This document shows positions 12,201-22,697 of a stretch of 64,000 nt of DNA, piece after piece. A program made the position numbers and the translations under genes. Origin of the DNA: Paracentrotus lividus (Eukaryota; Echinodermata; Echinoidea; Camarodonta; Echinidae); contig CALNVZ010003434.1 of the NCBI GenBank assembly GCA_940671915.1, positions 19,517,077-19,581,076 of the forward strand. Direction: 5' to 3'. Below the pieces are notes generated by a model, which made no database searches, was not told the DNA's origin, and saw only the letters and a program-made list of their open reading frames with translations. Every line of letters starts with the position of its first letter. Positions within the stretch are counted from its first letter, which is position 1.

Positions 12201-12820
12201 TGAGAGGATCAGCAAAAGCCATTGGCTTGTCAAGGCTGATCCCCATTACTACATGTTTAAAAAAAACTAAATGTTTAAACTAACAAAAACAGAAAGGGGG
12301 GGCTTAAAAAAAAATAACAAACAAACACGAAAAGGCTTTTTTTTTACAGGCAGTTACAAAGAGGGTTCAAAGTATTTTCATTTTTAAAATTACGTTTAAA
12401 GGAAGATAGAGAAGGGTATTTTTAAGACTTTCTGATAAATTGTTCCACATAACTGGTCCTTTTATATCTAATAATAGTTCTGGAAAAATTATATTTGGTT
12501 CTAGGAAATATATATTTTTCGGAGTTTCTAGTAGTATATGTATTTATGGATTTGTTTGAGACAAAATAATTATTAAAACAAGAAGGAAGTGCATTTTTCA
12601 TATACAAAACATAAAAGAGGTAACTGATAGTTCATAAATGTGCTCTAATTTTGAATATTTAATTTTACAAATAATTATCAGTATGAGCTTTTATGATGAG
12701 TTTGTAATTATCCTAACAACTTTTTTTTGAAAAAAAATATTTTGTTGAACAATAGGAAGCACAGCCTCCCATAAAATGATACAATAGTTCAAAATCTGGC
12801 AATATCATGGTGTATATAAG
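9216..12820. repeat. 3.6-kb tandem duplication, copy B
   Basis: Second copy of 5,557-9,196. It begins inside the right end of the Tc1-like element (the CGCACTG terminus is present near 9,280). On its right it continues into the full reverse transcriptase of the minus-strand non-LTR element, so copy B is the one joined to unique sequence on that side. A short AG-rich junction (about 9,197-9,215) separates the copies. Confidence 0.85.
11057..11364. repeat. GAGACGTCTC-family inverted-repeat element, copy 4
   Basis: Counterpart of 7,413-7,724 in the second duplicate, with the same inverted ends and minisatellite core and several one-base deletions, for example in the A-run spacers. Confidence 0.75.
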
Positions 12821-15150
12821 TTAACAAGGAACACGAATAGGTAACAAATGTTTTAGTCTATTAATGACTCCAATAACTCTAGATATTTTACAAGAGATGT
12901 AGTTATATGGTTTTTCCAAGTTAAATCACAGTCATATAGATTCCTAAAATTTCACAGAATTACATTTTTTTACTTCTTAGCCATCTACAGATATATGTAT
13001 TGCACTTTCATCGATACGTTTGTTTCTAGTCTTGAAAATAACATAGTTAGTTTTATCAAAGTTAATCAAAAGTTTTGTTGGCAATTAAACCATTTATATA
13101 TTATTTTTTAATTCATTGTTAAGTAGATTGTTAATTATTTCAGGGTCTTTTCCAGTGAAAAACAAAGTGGTATCATCAGCAAATAAAATTGAAAGATAAT
13201 ACATCGCTAACGGAAGGTAAGTCATTCATGTAAATAGGAATAAAAGCGGACCCAAATTTGATCCTTGAGGGACTCCAGTAGTTATATTTCATTATAAGTA
13301 GAAGAATAAGTACCTACATTTGTAAATTTTGTTTCTATTTGGTAAATAACTTTTTTATTAAAAGTAAAGGGTACCTCTTATCCCATAAAAGTACATTTTT
13401 TTTTAAGCAAAATATTATGATCAATGCAATCGACGCTTTAGAGGGGTCTAAAAATTTCCTTACTAAAATTCTTTATTTTCAATAGCTTTGGAAATTCCTG
13501 TCAAGTAATCCAAAGGCATGAGAGGTACATATTTTTTTCTAAACCAAATGTTTATTATACAAAATACAAGCTGGTGTCAAGAAAGAATAAGTTATATTAT
13601 AATATGATTTTTTCAAATATTTTACAAAAAAGCAGTAAATACGATATTGGTCTGTAATTATGTGGCATGTGATTCATTTCCTTTTTTATAACAGGTATAA
13701 CTTTTTGCATATTTTTTAATGAGTCTGGAAAAGATCCCTGTTGAATTGATGCATTTATAATTTGCGTAGTGGATGATGAGTATAATAAATAGATTTCTTC
13801 ATACTTTAGGATGTACACCATCATATCCGGGGCTTTGTTTACATCAAGTTTGAAAATTAAACATCATATTATATCAGCTTCTGTTATTGGTTGCAATAAA
13901 CATTGATTCCTTAAAATTACATGTAAAAACATGTCGGTGATTTAATGATTCGTGTCATCATTATTTACACTTTCGTTAATCTTTTTCAATAGTACTAAAA
14001 GTTTCATTTAACAAATTGGCAATATCTTGTCTCTGTGATTATCAACACCATCATTTTCTATTCTTTATTCTCCTTTTCTTAAGTTGTTTTTATTTAAAAT
14101 GTAATTAATGAGTTCCATGTTTCCCTTTTCTTATCATTGACGTACTGATTCAATTTGAGTCCGTAATATTTGCGTTTATCTTTCTCGAGAAAGGTTATTT
14201 AAAATATTTACTTTTTTTGTAGGATTCTTTCGTACTAGGGTGCGGTTCTTAAATATTTACGATACAGTAAATGTTTTTTCTTGCTAAAGCTATTAACTAT
14301 TATCCTTTAGTTACCACAAGGTTTTTTATTGGTATTTTTGTGTTTTTATTTTTTAATAGTTTTAAAGAGGGAGACACTTCCTGTAATATAGTTCAAGCAT
14401 ATATATTTAAGAAGTTATCATATTTTTCATTAGCATTTTCAAACTGATCCAGAAATTGCCAATTCAACAAGCAATTCCTGACAAAAAAAGTGTATATTTT
14501 TTCATTCAAATCAATATAGGTCATTCCCTTCAGATTCTGTTATAGTAGTCAGTTTCAAAACTATAAATGGTGTTAAGTGATCACTACATCGATTTCTATA
14601 ATACCAGACAATTAAAACATTTCAGAACAATTATAAAAAAATTATCCAGTAGAATGCACAGATTGATCTTGTTCTGGTTGGGTTATGAATATAAGGTAAG
14701 AATTGAAAAGTTTTACAAATTATTAAAGAATTCAGTTACATTTAACTTTCATTTATCTCAAAAAACAACATTAAAATCACCCATTAATATACATCTTTTT
14801 TTTCTTTGAAGAATTGTCATTCAATGGAACGATATACTTTATCTATAAAATCTGAAGAGATTGACTGGGTGTCTAAATATTACAGCAACAATATAGTTTA
14901 ATTTGCTATACACTTCAATAAATATACTTTCAATACTGTCACACGAAAATATCTAAGTCTAGTCTTCTTTTGTATCTAATATTTCATTACATATATTCGC
15001 AACACCCACCACCTCTCTGTCATGACGCTTATTTGCAATTAGGTTGTATGTGTAAGATAAAAATCAGTTTTCGTCTCCTTTTAAACCAGGTTTCGCAATT
15101 CCAATAAGAAGATAAAGAGTAAGAAAAGCATCGAGACAATAATTGAAGGA
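12030..15150 (-). pseudogene. CR1/jockey-like non-LTR retrotransposon, decayed
   Basis: This minus-strand element keeps its domains in order despite frameshifts and stops. AP-endonuclease signals come first: an RGGG..-type block near 15,010 and ILMGDFN at about 14,768-14,786. Reverse transcriptase follows: NYRPIS near 13,650, GVPQGS at about 13,253-13,276 and the catalytic ILFADDTTLF at 13,161-13,190. The thumb box INYDKTNYVIF is near 13,050, and the C-terminal LQKK / FVSNKSIN segments run from 12,422 to 12,760. The 3' end is a TGAAC repeat at 12,030-12,052. No single frame spans a domain, so the copy is inactive as assembled, although part of the damage may be read error. The 5' limit is approximate. 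Confidence 0.8.
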
Positions 15151-15759
15151 GTCAAAATTATGTTTCAAGCTACGGCGTTAAAGGTGTGCCAGAGATTTAC
15201 TGTGGAAGAATTAATCAATAATTTGCATTGTTGAAGTTTTAAATCAGAGGGTGTGTAATACTGATTATTATAAAAATATTCTATTTCATCTTCATATCCT
15301 CTATCAAAGTACAATTCCCATCATTTTGCATAGGAAAATCATTATAATTAATTGTAAGTGTGACCTGTTTACATAAAATAAATTACAATCAAATAAACAC
15401 AAAACAAAAAGTTAACTACATATTCAAAGAAGAAATACATGAACGAAATCATGAAGAAAAAAAAACACAAAAAACAAGAGTTTTTAATGTAAAGCATTAG
15501 ATAATCAGGAACCATCAGCGTAATCAAGTATATAATATAAATAATTTGTGCAATATCATACCAATAACAAAATTTTGGACATGATAATAAAGTTATTTGT
15601 TATGTTGTATATTGCCACAATCCTGATTCACTCACTCTGAAAAGTCTCTATGTTTCTAATTCAGGGAATGTTCATTGGGTCAGCTTCTTGTCGATATCAG
15701 TTTCGTTATTTTTCTTCCGTTGTTAGCACTCGATATCAGTAACGCGATGATCCGTCAAA
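15151..15759. other. No gene recognised
   Basis: AT-rich sequence with no convincing open frame or element ends. Confidence 0.5.
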
Positions 15760-17625
15760 ATTGTATTGGGTTTGCTAAATAACCACAAATTTTGGAATTC
15801 TCTGGCATTTGAATCCCCATGTAACGTAACTAACCTAAAAAATCAACTTTGTTTTTCCTGAAAGAAAGTAAATGCCCCAGAATTGTTCATATTTAAATAT
15901 TCCTCCTATACATCATTCGAAACTCAAAACAATCCATGAAATCAATAACATTGTCATATAGCGAATTGAGTAGCATCCAAAATGTGTAACGTAACTAACC
16001 ATGTAACGTAACTAACATGCAGTAACGTAACTACACTGCATTCAACCTTAATCAACACTGTTCAGTGGAAAGTAGAGAAAACTATTGTGATATATTAAAG
16101 ACAAAAGAGACGCATGAAATAACAATGCCATCCTATGGATAATTATAACATAATATAGGCCAAATAATATCAACAAAATAATCAAAATAACTGAACAATG
16201 ACTTCTCATGAAGAAAGCAGAATAATAAACTTTAACTCTTTGACCCCAAGTGAGCCCAAACAAGACACACATCTTGTCAAAGGAACTGTAACTCAAACAA
16301 AGAAATGCGTCACTTTGAGATAGCTGGACAATGAACCCGCTTTTTCCTGACTGTATTGGTTTGAGGCATATTTGGGGATTCATATATGTATATATTTGTG
16401 TTTGGTTCTCCAATATTACCCGACAGGGAAAAGACTCTTCATTATTTTCTATTTTACACATGTTCCTAATCATGATGCACAGAACATGCAGATCAACATG
16501 TGTAACCTTTAATATCATACATTAACTTTCATTTTACATTAATTGGAATTTACTTTAGCAGCATGACGAAAAGTTGTATGAAGCTTAAATTCATTGAAAA
16601 AAGTGATACACTTTAATTAATCACAGCTTTATTAATGACTATGTTTTATAAAGAATGAACAAGAGAGTGTTAAAAATGTTAACTCTGTAGGAATAACGTT
16701 TAAGGTTACCCTGTGCACGATATGAAATCGTAATATTCTGTATATCCAGTCATTTACATTGGGAAAAATTCCTCAGTTTGGTTTTTTTTTACTTAACACT
16801 TGATGCCACTGAACATATCATAAAAAAAAATACAAATACATTTTGTCATTCCTCATCTAATATGATTATCTGTCTGATATTTTATAGTGATTCATTTATT
16901 TCTTTACTTAAAAATTTCAATGTCCTGAACATGAAATTGTATTAATCGGGAAAGTATACATGCTGCTGATTTCAGACCCTCCTTTATGTATGCCATTTCA
17001 CTGCAACCAAATGCTGATTGGTACTTAGGAGGCATAAATATGATTTTGGGTATAAAGATAGGTTCAGTACTAAATAGGACGATATTACTATTCTGCATAT
17101 TATTTTATATATGATGAGCCATTATACATACTAAGTGGAAAAAAATAATGCCCAAATCCAATTTTTGTTTGCAATGGACAAAATGTACGTACTAACGGTA
17201 ACGTAACTAACCATGTTTTTTGGATACCGTACAAAAAACATAAAGCTATTTCTAAAATTGTCCGTCTCAAATACTTGCCAAGAAACCAGTTACGACATGA
17301 ATGTTATGGTTTGTCTCGGTGAACCTCGTTTGAGGAAGGTTGAATGCAAAGTCTGTTCCCAAAAAGCCATGTCCACTTTTGTAACGTAACTAACCAAATT
17401 AAAGTTCTTGTCTACAATGNNNNNNNNNNNNNNNNNNNNNNNNNTACAACTTACTGAAACGTGTCTCATGATTTCTTTTGTGGGGGTGAAGTAGGTTATG
17501 TCTATAGGTATTGACACTACAAAAATTTAACAATTATATCAAAGCGTCTTCATGTACGAGCTAACCTTAGAGTAAAAGTAGCCCTAAAGTGTAACGAAAC
17601 TAATCATGGAATTGCCCATATGCTC
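15760..17625. repeat. Repeat region with recurrent GTAACGTAACTAAC motif
   Basis: The 14-mer GTAACGTAACTAAC or a near match occurs near 15,821, 15,986, 16,003, 16,022, 17,198, 17,381 and 17,591, mostly followed by 'catg'. The copies cluster at both ends of a ~1.8-kb stretch. A minus-strand open frame of 156 codons lies between them (16,048-16,518). It has a hydrophobic stretch near residues 110-145 but no recognisable family. The right end shares 'gcatatgggcaattccatg' with sequence near 8,100. This is probably an unclassified element, and a 25-N gap interrupts it. Confidence 0.5.
17420..17444. other. Assembly gap of 25 N
   Basis: Exactly 25 unknown bases, the same size as the gap at 49,011-49,035, so a placeholder of arbitrary length. 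Confidence 0.98.
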
Positions 17626-17984
17626 ATTGTACCCCATTCAACACACGATCAACCCAGGCCTACGTACGACCATGCCATAATATTGAATAGTAAATAGTGG
17701 TAGTATATTAAGAGTTGTGATTGGTTGAAATGATGTCACGTGTCATTCACGTTTTTGTTATATTGAACGGTTTTTTCGTTATATTGAACGGTTTTTACGT
17801 GTGTTAAAATGAATGGTGAGATCGACTGCCTTGTTGCGCTAGCGCGTAATAACAGTAAAATGGTGCGCACAACAATAGATATGCGTAGCAACAATACACG
17901 TCACAATAGCTTAATTAGCACCAAAAGTTTGGCAAACATTGGCAAAGATAAAACCAGATTAGGCAAGGTCAAAGATTTAGGGGT

Positions 17985-18192
17985 CTATTTACTATAATAA
18001 ATAGTGCATGCTCTATTAATGCAACATTACTGACTATGTGAACTCCAAATACTAAATTATCCCTCGTGCACATCTGTTTCAACTCGGCCTACGGCCTCGG
18101 TGAAATAAATGTGCCCTCGGGATAATTTAGTATTTGTCGTGCACATAATCTAGTATGTTGCATTGTAGAGGATGCACTATTTATATACTATA
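17985..18192. repeat. Palindromic hairpin element (~200 bp)
   Basis: The left part (…aaatagtgcatgctcta…gcaacat…aatactaaattatccc) is the inverse of the right part (gggataatttagtatt…atgttgca…gatgcactattta). The centre near 18,090 carries CTCGGCCTACGGCCTCGG. The whole segment could fold into one long hairpin, which fits a palindromic MITE. The open frame just upstream (17,809-17,997) runs into it and is not a credible gene. Confidence 0.75.
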
Positions 18193-18488
18193 GGCTCCCT
18201 TAATATTAAGGGTGATCGTGCGATGATCGTACACCAAAAGGACAAGAGGCATAATTTAGAAACAAGAAAATAAAAACATTTGCAAACATTGAATTAGAAA
18301 GAATTGTTACATGACCTTCGAGTATCATTTTACGCAGGTATGCAATAAATATTTAATATGCCTAATTTATAGGCATTTAAAAAAAATGTCCTTGTATAAT
18401 ATTGTTACGGCCAAGAGTTCGCAAATCTAAAGTAATATAATGCAATTAGGCTCAGGTCATGCATATAGCCCCGAGATTACATATTATA

Positions 18489-19328
18489 GGGGAGACCGGG
18501 TATGGAAGTTACACGGGTCAGTTGTTACAGTTCTCAGTGTGCTAAGTTGGAACAAGAGAGTTCGTGCTAATATAACTGGCATCTATATACAGCCTACACA
18601 TAGCTGTGATGAACTGCCGGTCGTGAGGTTTCTCCGTTGTTTTATTAAAAAGTAAATCAACAAAAACCATTTTTTACAGTTCCAAGTGAATTTTTGACAA
18701 AAATTAAAATTTGTAATAGTTCTTACAACTGAAAGCACATGATGATAGTTTGGTATTGTGAATATAGTACATGTATGTCACTAATATAACCCTGAGCCAT
18801 GCCCTGTAATTCTGCCTAATGGCTTTCTGCTACAGTTGATTTTATGTGTAAAATCACCCATGGGGTAGGTTCTTACAACAACCTACCCCAATTACATTAC
18901 TCATGTAAAGTAATTTTGTTTCAATTTTCTGGTGTTAATATTTTGATATTTCTATTATTACTTTTAGTCTATTCTAGAGCTCTACTTGATCTACTGTAAA
19001 CGATACCAAGAAACTGGAAAGTTGAAACAAAAGTATGGTATAAGAGATTTACACATTGTCAACTTACCCCGTATGTTTACATACTGTAACAATCTACCCC
19101 GTATGGTGTAACAACTTACCCCGTATACGGGGTAGGTTGTGACAAAAAAATGTCTTCATTAATTAAGCTGTAGTTAATTAGTGTCTACATGTTTTCAAGT
19201 TTTATGTCCCTCAGGTTTTAGCCAACATAATAGGCTAACTACAGACCCAAAATGCAGTGTGTGAGTACTTTCATTAGAATTATCTGGCCCAAAATGTGAA
19301 TTTTGTAACGTCCATACCCGGTCTCCCC
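18489..19328. mobile_element. TA-flanked MITE, GGGGAGACC family, copy 1 (intact, 840 bp)
   Basis: Termini are perfect inverted copies of GGGGAGACCGGGTATGGA, flanked by TA on both sides (18,487-18,488 and 19,329-19,330). The inside has repeated GTAAC-N-TACCCC motifs, including the perfect palindrome ACCCCGTATACGGGGT at 19,118-19,133. No transposase is present. Copies of the family lie at 24,097-28,869 (inverted, interrupted) and 29,015-29,869. Confidence 0.85.
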
Positions 19329-19517
19329 TACAGTATGATTTTGAATAATGAAGATTGTTGTCGTTGGTGGCAATTAAACCAAGCTTTCTCCCACTCATTC
19401 ATTCTTCTTTTCTTCATTTTTTTGTTGTTGTTGTTTTTTTTTGTTTTGTTTTTTTGTAATAAATTTAATGCTTGTAAAGCAATAGCAGACAAAGTAAACG
19501 TGTATTGGAACTTTATA

Positions 19518-20367
19518 CAGAATGAGTGAGAAAATGTCCCATAATGTTGAAGTTGTCTTGTGAAAAGTATGAACATTTAATCATGGATCTCATGATGTGT
19601 CTTGGTAGAGTCATTCTTCTAGCATCAGTCTGTTGGTACCCTTTTCATTTGGATCTTTGCACGTATGACTAAATAAAAGACAATCTTCAGAAGACAGCAA
19701 AATCTCAATCGCGCCAAGTGGTTGGATGAAGAATAAAACAAAAATGAGAATTTGTGACTTATGTGCACGCACAAATACACTCCCACACACACCTTCATTT
19801 ACACACACACACAAACCACATACACAACTACACCCTCACCACACACACCTACATACACCCCACACACACATACACACGCACATATTATATCTCGTCTACA
19901 CCAGTACACATACTAATACACTAATACACCGTCACCAAACACAATCACACACACTCTCACCCACATCCACACTCTAAACAGTTGTTAGGAATTACTAAAT
20001 TCCAAACATTTATCAATGCTTAATCAGAAAAGGGGGATGTTATTTTGAGTTGTTTACTGTGTTTGGGGGTGCATTTGTGTGGGTGTGGGTGTGTGTGTGT
20101 GTGTGTTTGTGTGTGTGAGTTTGTGTATGGTGAGGGGTGTGTATTGTGTATGTGCGTCCACATATTATTTCAACATTTGTTTTAATTTTCTGTAAATTGT
20201 CTGTTATACACAGTCATGCGTGCTTAGATCCAAATGGAGAAGGGTACCAACAAAATAATGCTGGGAGGATGACTCTACCAAGACATATCATGAAACCCAT
20301 GATTACATGGTAATACTTCAAACAAGACAACTTCAAAATGATTTGACTTTTTTTTTTACTCACTCTG
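19518..20367. mobile_element. TA-flanked element with ~150-bp inverted repeats and CA/GT arrays
   Basis: The ends CAGAATGAGTGAG and the complement of CAGAGTGAGTAAA are inverted. The inverted similarity continues for about 150 bp (…aagttgtcttgt…tcttggtagagtcat…gggtacc…ttggatct). TA flanks both ends. The centre holds a CA-rich array (19,768-19,975) and an inverse GT-rich array (20,075-20,152), so the hairpin extends through the microsatellites. No coding sequence. Confidence 0.75.
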
Positions 20368-21392
20368 TAGAGCTGAGCTTTGTTTTACCAAGTCGGACTA
20401 CGAACGACGTATGCTTATTTGCTAAATGATTAAGTTGATATGTTGATTAGTGTAGCACCCAAGATCATGTTCCAGTCGTTCACACTGACATTCGTAACTT
20501 TACGAACGACTTGATGAACACTCCCTGCTGGTACATGGTCGGCTCATCTTGAGGCCTCGGTCACATTTGCCTCGGCCGCCATGGATTATAAAATATCTAC
20601 GCCCAATATCATTCATTCGATCGACGCAAGATTATCTCATTCCCATCATTTCCACATGGCGTATTTTTTAATTTAGTGGAAACAATATGAATCCTCACCA
20701 TGATCACTCAATTTTCCGAAGCCCTTGCCGTCATCTTGAAGAAATGTCGTAATTATATTGTTCATTTTCAATTTTCAACACATTCGTCCTTAAAGGTAGT
20801 GTCATCCTTTTGCAGGCAAAAATATCAAATTTCTAGTTTTTGAGAGGATATAGTAGTATATCAATGACTATATCTTCCCACAACATGATTAAGCTCAAAT
20901 GTGTATGTTTGTCATTATTATTGCGATTGTCAAAATTCATTCCTATTTTTTCGAACCTCGAAAAATATACCGTACGGTGCGAACCCGTGACCGTTAGCGC
21001 AGAGAATAATGCACGCTGATGCGCCGTGTGTATATTGCTGTGTGTGCTCCGTGCTGCACGCGCTGTAATATCAACGATGTTGATGGAGAGCTGGTCTAGA
21101 TTGGTAGTCAGATTTTCGTTTCATATTACTCATCTAGGCAACCTATGACAGTAAGATTGAATAGACAGTAGAGGTTGATCATATTCTAAAGTAATGCCAA
21201 GTTGTATTATTTTTCGCAATTAGTGAAAAAGGATGACACTACGATCTGTGCTTTCAACTTTGACCAATGTGAGGTAACATGAGTAGCCGGTGAAGGAAAA
21301 TCTCTGAATTATAAAGTGCAACTATTGATTGTAATCATAGATTACATAGATTTATGATACACATAAATTAGAACGTTTCCTTAACTTTGTTT
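20368..21392. other. Intergenic, 3' side of the GPCR gene
   Basis: No open frame or element recognised. It includes moderately GC-richer sequence near 20,540-20,580 and 20,960-21,070. No clear polyadenylation signal for the GPCR could be assigned. Confidence 0.5.
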
Positions 21393-22697
21393 TTACCCAC
21401 AGCATATCAATTTTCGGAGTGCTCTCCTGAAGTCTTTGCTAAATCCATACAAGAAGGGGTTCAAAGTGGAGTTCAAATAAGCCATCCAATACGACATATC
21501 ATAGAGCCAAAGCGGGACACAGTTATCACAGTATGAATTAATTGGAAATAGAGCTACGAAGGGACCCCAGCATATGAGAAACGCGACGACGATGATCCCC
21601 AGCGTCCGGGCTCTCCGTTGATGAAGTCGATGCTTCGCAAGGTCATGAAGATGGTTGCGCCGTGCTCGTAATCCTTCGCTGGAGTCCTTGAGAAACGTGC
21701 TGTTGGAATACGTTGGTTGGGTTTCTTGACATCTGTGAGGCGACGATGATAGGGGTATTCCTATACTTGTAGTCTTCTTACCCTTGTTCTCGTCATCAGT
21801 GGCAGAATGATCAGCCATCTTGGTGATATCTAACGCAGAAACTGAAGAAGCAAGTTTTAGTGAGATTAATGAAATCGACAATGGCATATTGTCCACAATG
21901 CTTGATTCGACAACGCTTGTTTTTCTGGCATGTCTGCAACAACGGAGTATTTTACTTGCATAAAGAGTACGTGGTTGTTCAATCCCGTTAGCCTTAGCGC
22001 TTTGCAACTTCTGCAGATTTTTCTTTAAGGCATACATCATTTTTAAGTAAAGAAACACCATTAATCCCATAGGTATGAAATAAATGATAGTATTTGAAAT
22101 CAAAACGTAAATGAATCCGGGCAGATACAAACACGTTGAGTTGGTGGCAAAACTGCCAAAGAGAAATCTGTTCGCCAGTACACCAGGAATCCAACAAAGA
22201 ATCGCCAGGATCCAAATGGCGCTGACGAACAACAGCGCCCTCCCGTTTCGTTGTCTTTGAATATACTTTATAGGCTGCGAGATCGCCCAGTAACGGTTTA
22301 AGGATATCATACAGATGCTGAAGACTGAAGCAGAGACACAGGTGAAGTCGACAGTGATCCATAGATCACAGATGAAAGAACCAAGTGGCCATCTTCCCAA
22401 GATGGTGTACAGACTGAACATTGGGATCACAAAGGCACCTACTAAAAGATCGGCACACGCAAGACTTATGATGTAGTAGTTGCTATTGCGTCGTAGCTTT
22501 GCGTCGACGCACACAAGAATGATGAGGATCACATTCGAAAGAACAGCGGTCAAAGACATCAAAGATGCCAGCAGGATAAAAATAGAGTTCTTCCATGTGA
22601 ACTGAAAGTTTTCGGATGTGTCATTCGTAGAATCATTCCATGAAAGAGCTCGACTCTCGTTGCTGATCATAAACATGACTAACATCTGAGGTATCAC
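21393..22697 (-). CDS. Class A amine-type GPCR, histamine H3/H4- or muscarinic-like
   Basis: An intact single-exon frame of 434 residues with all seven-helix landmarks. The N-terminus has sequons at N13, N21 and N25. Helix 1 has N55, helix 2 has D83 in LACADLL, and helix 3 has C110 (disulphide) and D117, the amine-anchoring 3.32 position. Helix 6 has CWGPF near residue 376 and helix 7 has NPFLY near 413, preceded by YWMAYLNST. A basic FRRALRKLICC follows. The third cytoplasmic loop is long (about 120 residues), as in Gi/Gq-coupled amine receptors. The W-[LY]-N-S pattern of helix 7 and the FRRA..KL.C tail resemble histamine H3/H4 receptors most; muscarinic or orphan amine receptors are alternatives. 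The DRY motif reads N134-R135-Y136. It would act in the plasma membrane as a biogenic-amine receptor. The ligand is inferred, not shown. Another Met at residue 8 or 10 could be the start. Confidence 0.93.
   Translation of the reverse strand: MIPQMLVMFMISNESRALSWNDSTNDTSENFQFTWKNSIFILLASLMSLTAVLSNVILIILVCVDAKLRRNSNYYIISLACADLLVGAFVIPMFSLYTILGRWPLGSFICDLWITVDFTCVSASVFSICMISLNRYWAISQPIKYIQRQRNGRALLFVSAIWILAILCWIPGVLANRFLFGSFATNSTCLYLPGFIYVLISNTIIYFIPMGLMVFLYLKMMYALKKNLQKLQSAKANGIEQPRTLYASKILRCCRHARKTSVVESSIVDNMPLSISLISLKLASSVSALDITKMADHSATDDENKGKKTTSIGIPLSSSPHRCQETQPTYSNSTFLKDSSEGLRARRNHLHDLAKHRLHQRRARTLGIIVVAFLICWGPFVALFPINSYCDNCVPLWLYDMSYWMAYLNSTLNPFLYGFSKDFRRALRKLICCG

Noticed and set aside
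16048-16518. 156-codon minus-strand frame as a membrane protein gene
   Set aside because: Hydrophobic stretch but no family signature or splice context, and it lies in a probable repeat; mentioned only under that repeat.
18440-18655. 71-codon plus frame with a plausible start
   Set aside because: It crosses the left terminus of a MITE and continues in its non-coding body.
21994-22362. 122-codon minus-strand frame
   Set aside because: Shadow of the GPCR gene in another phase.
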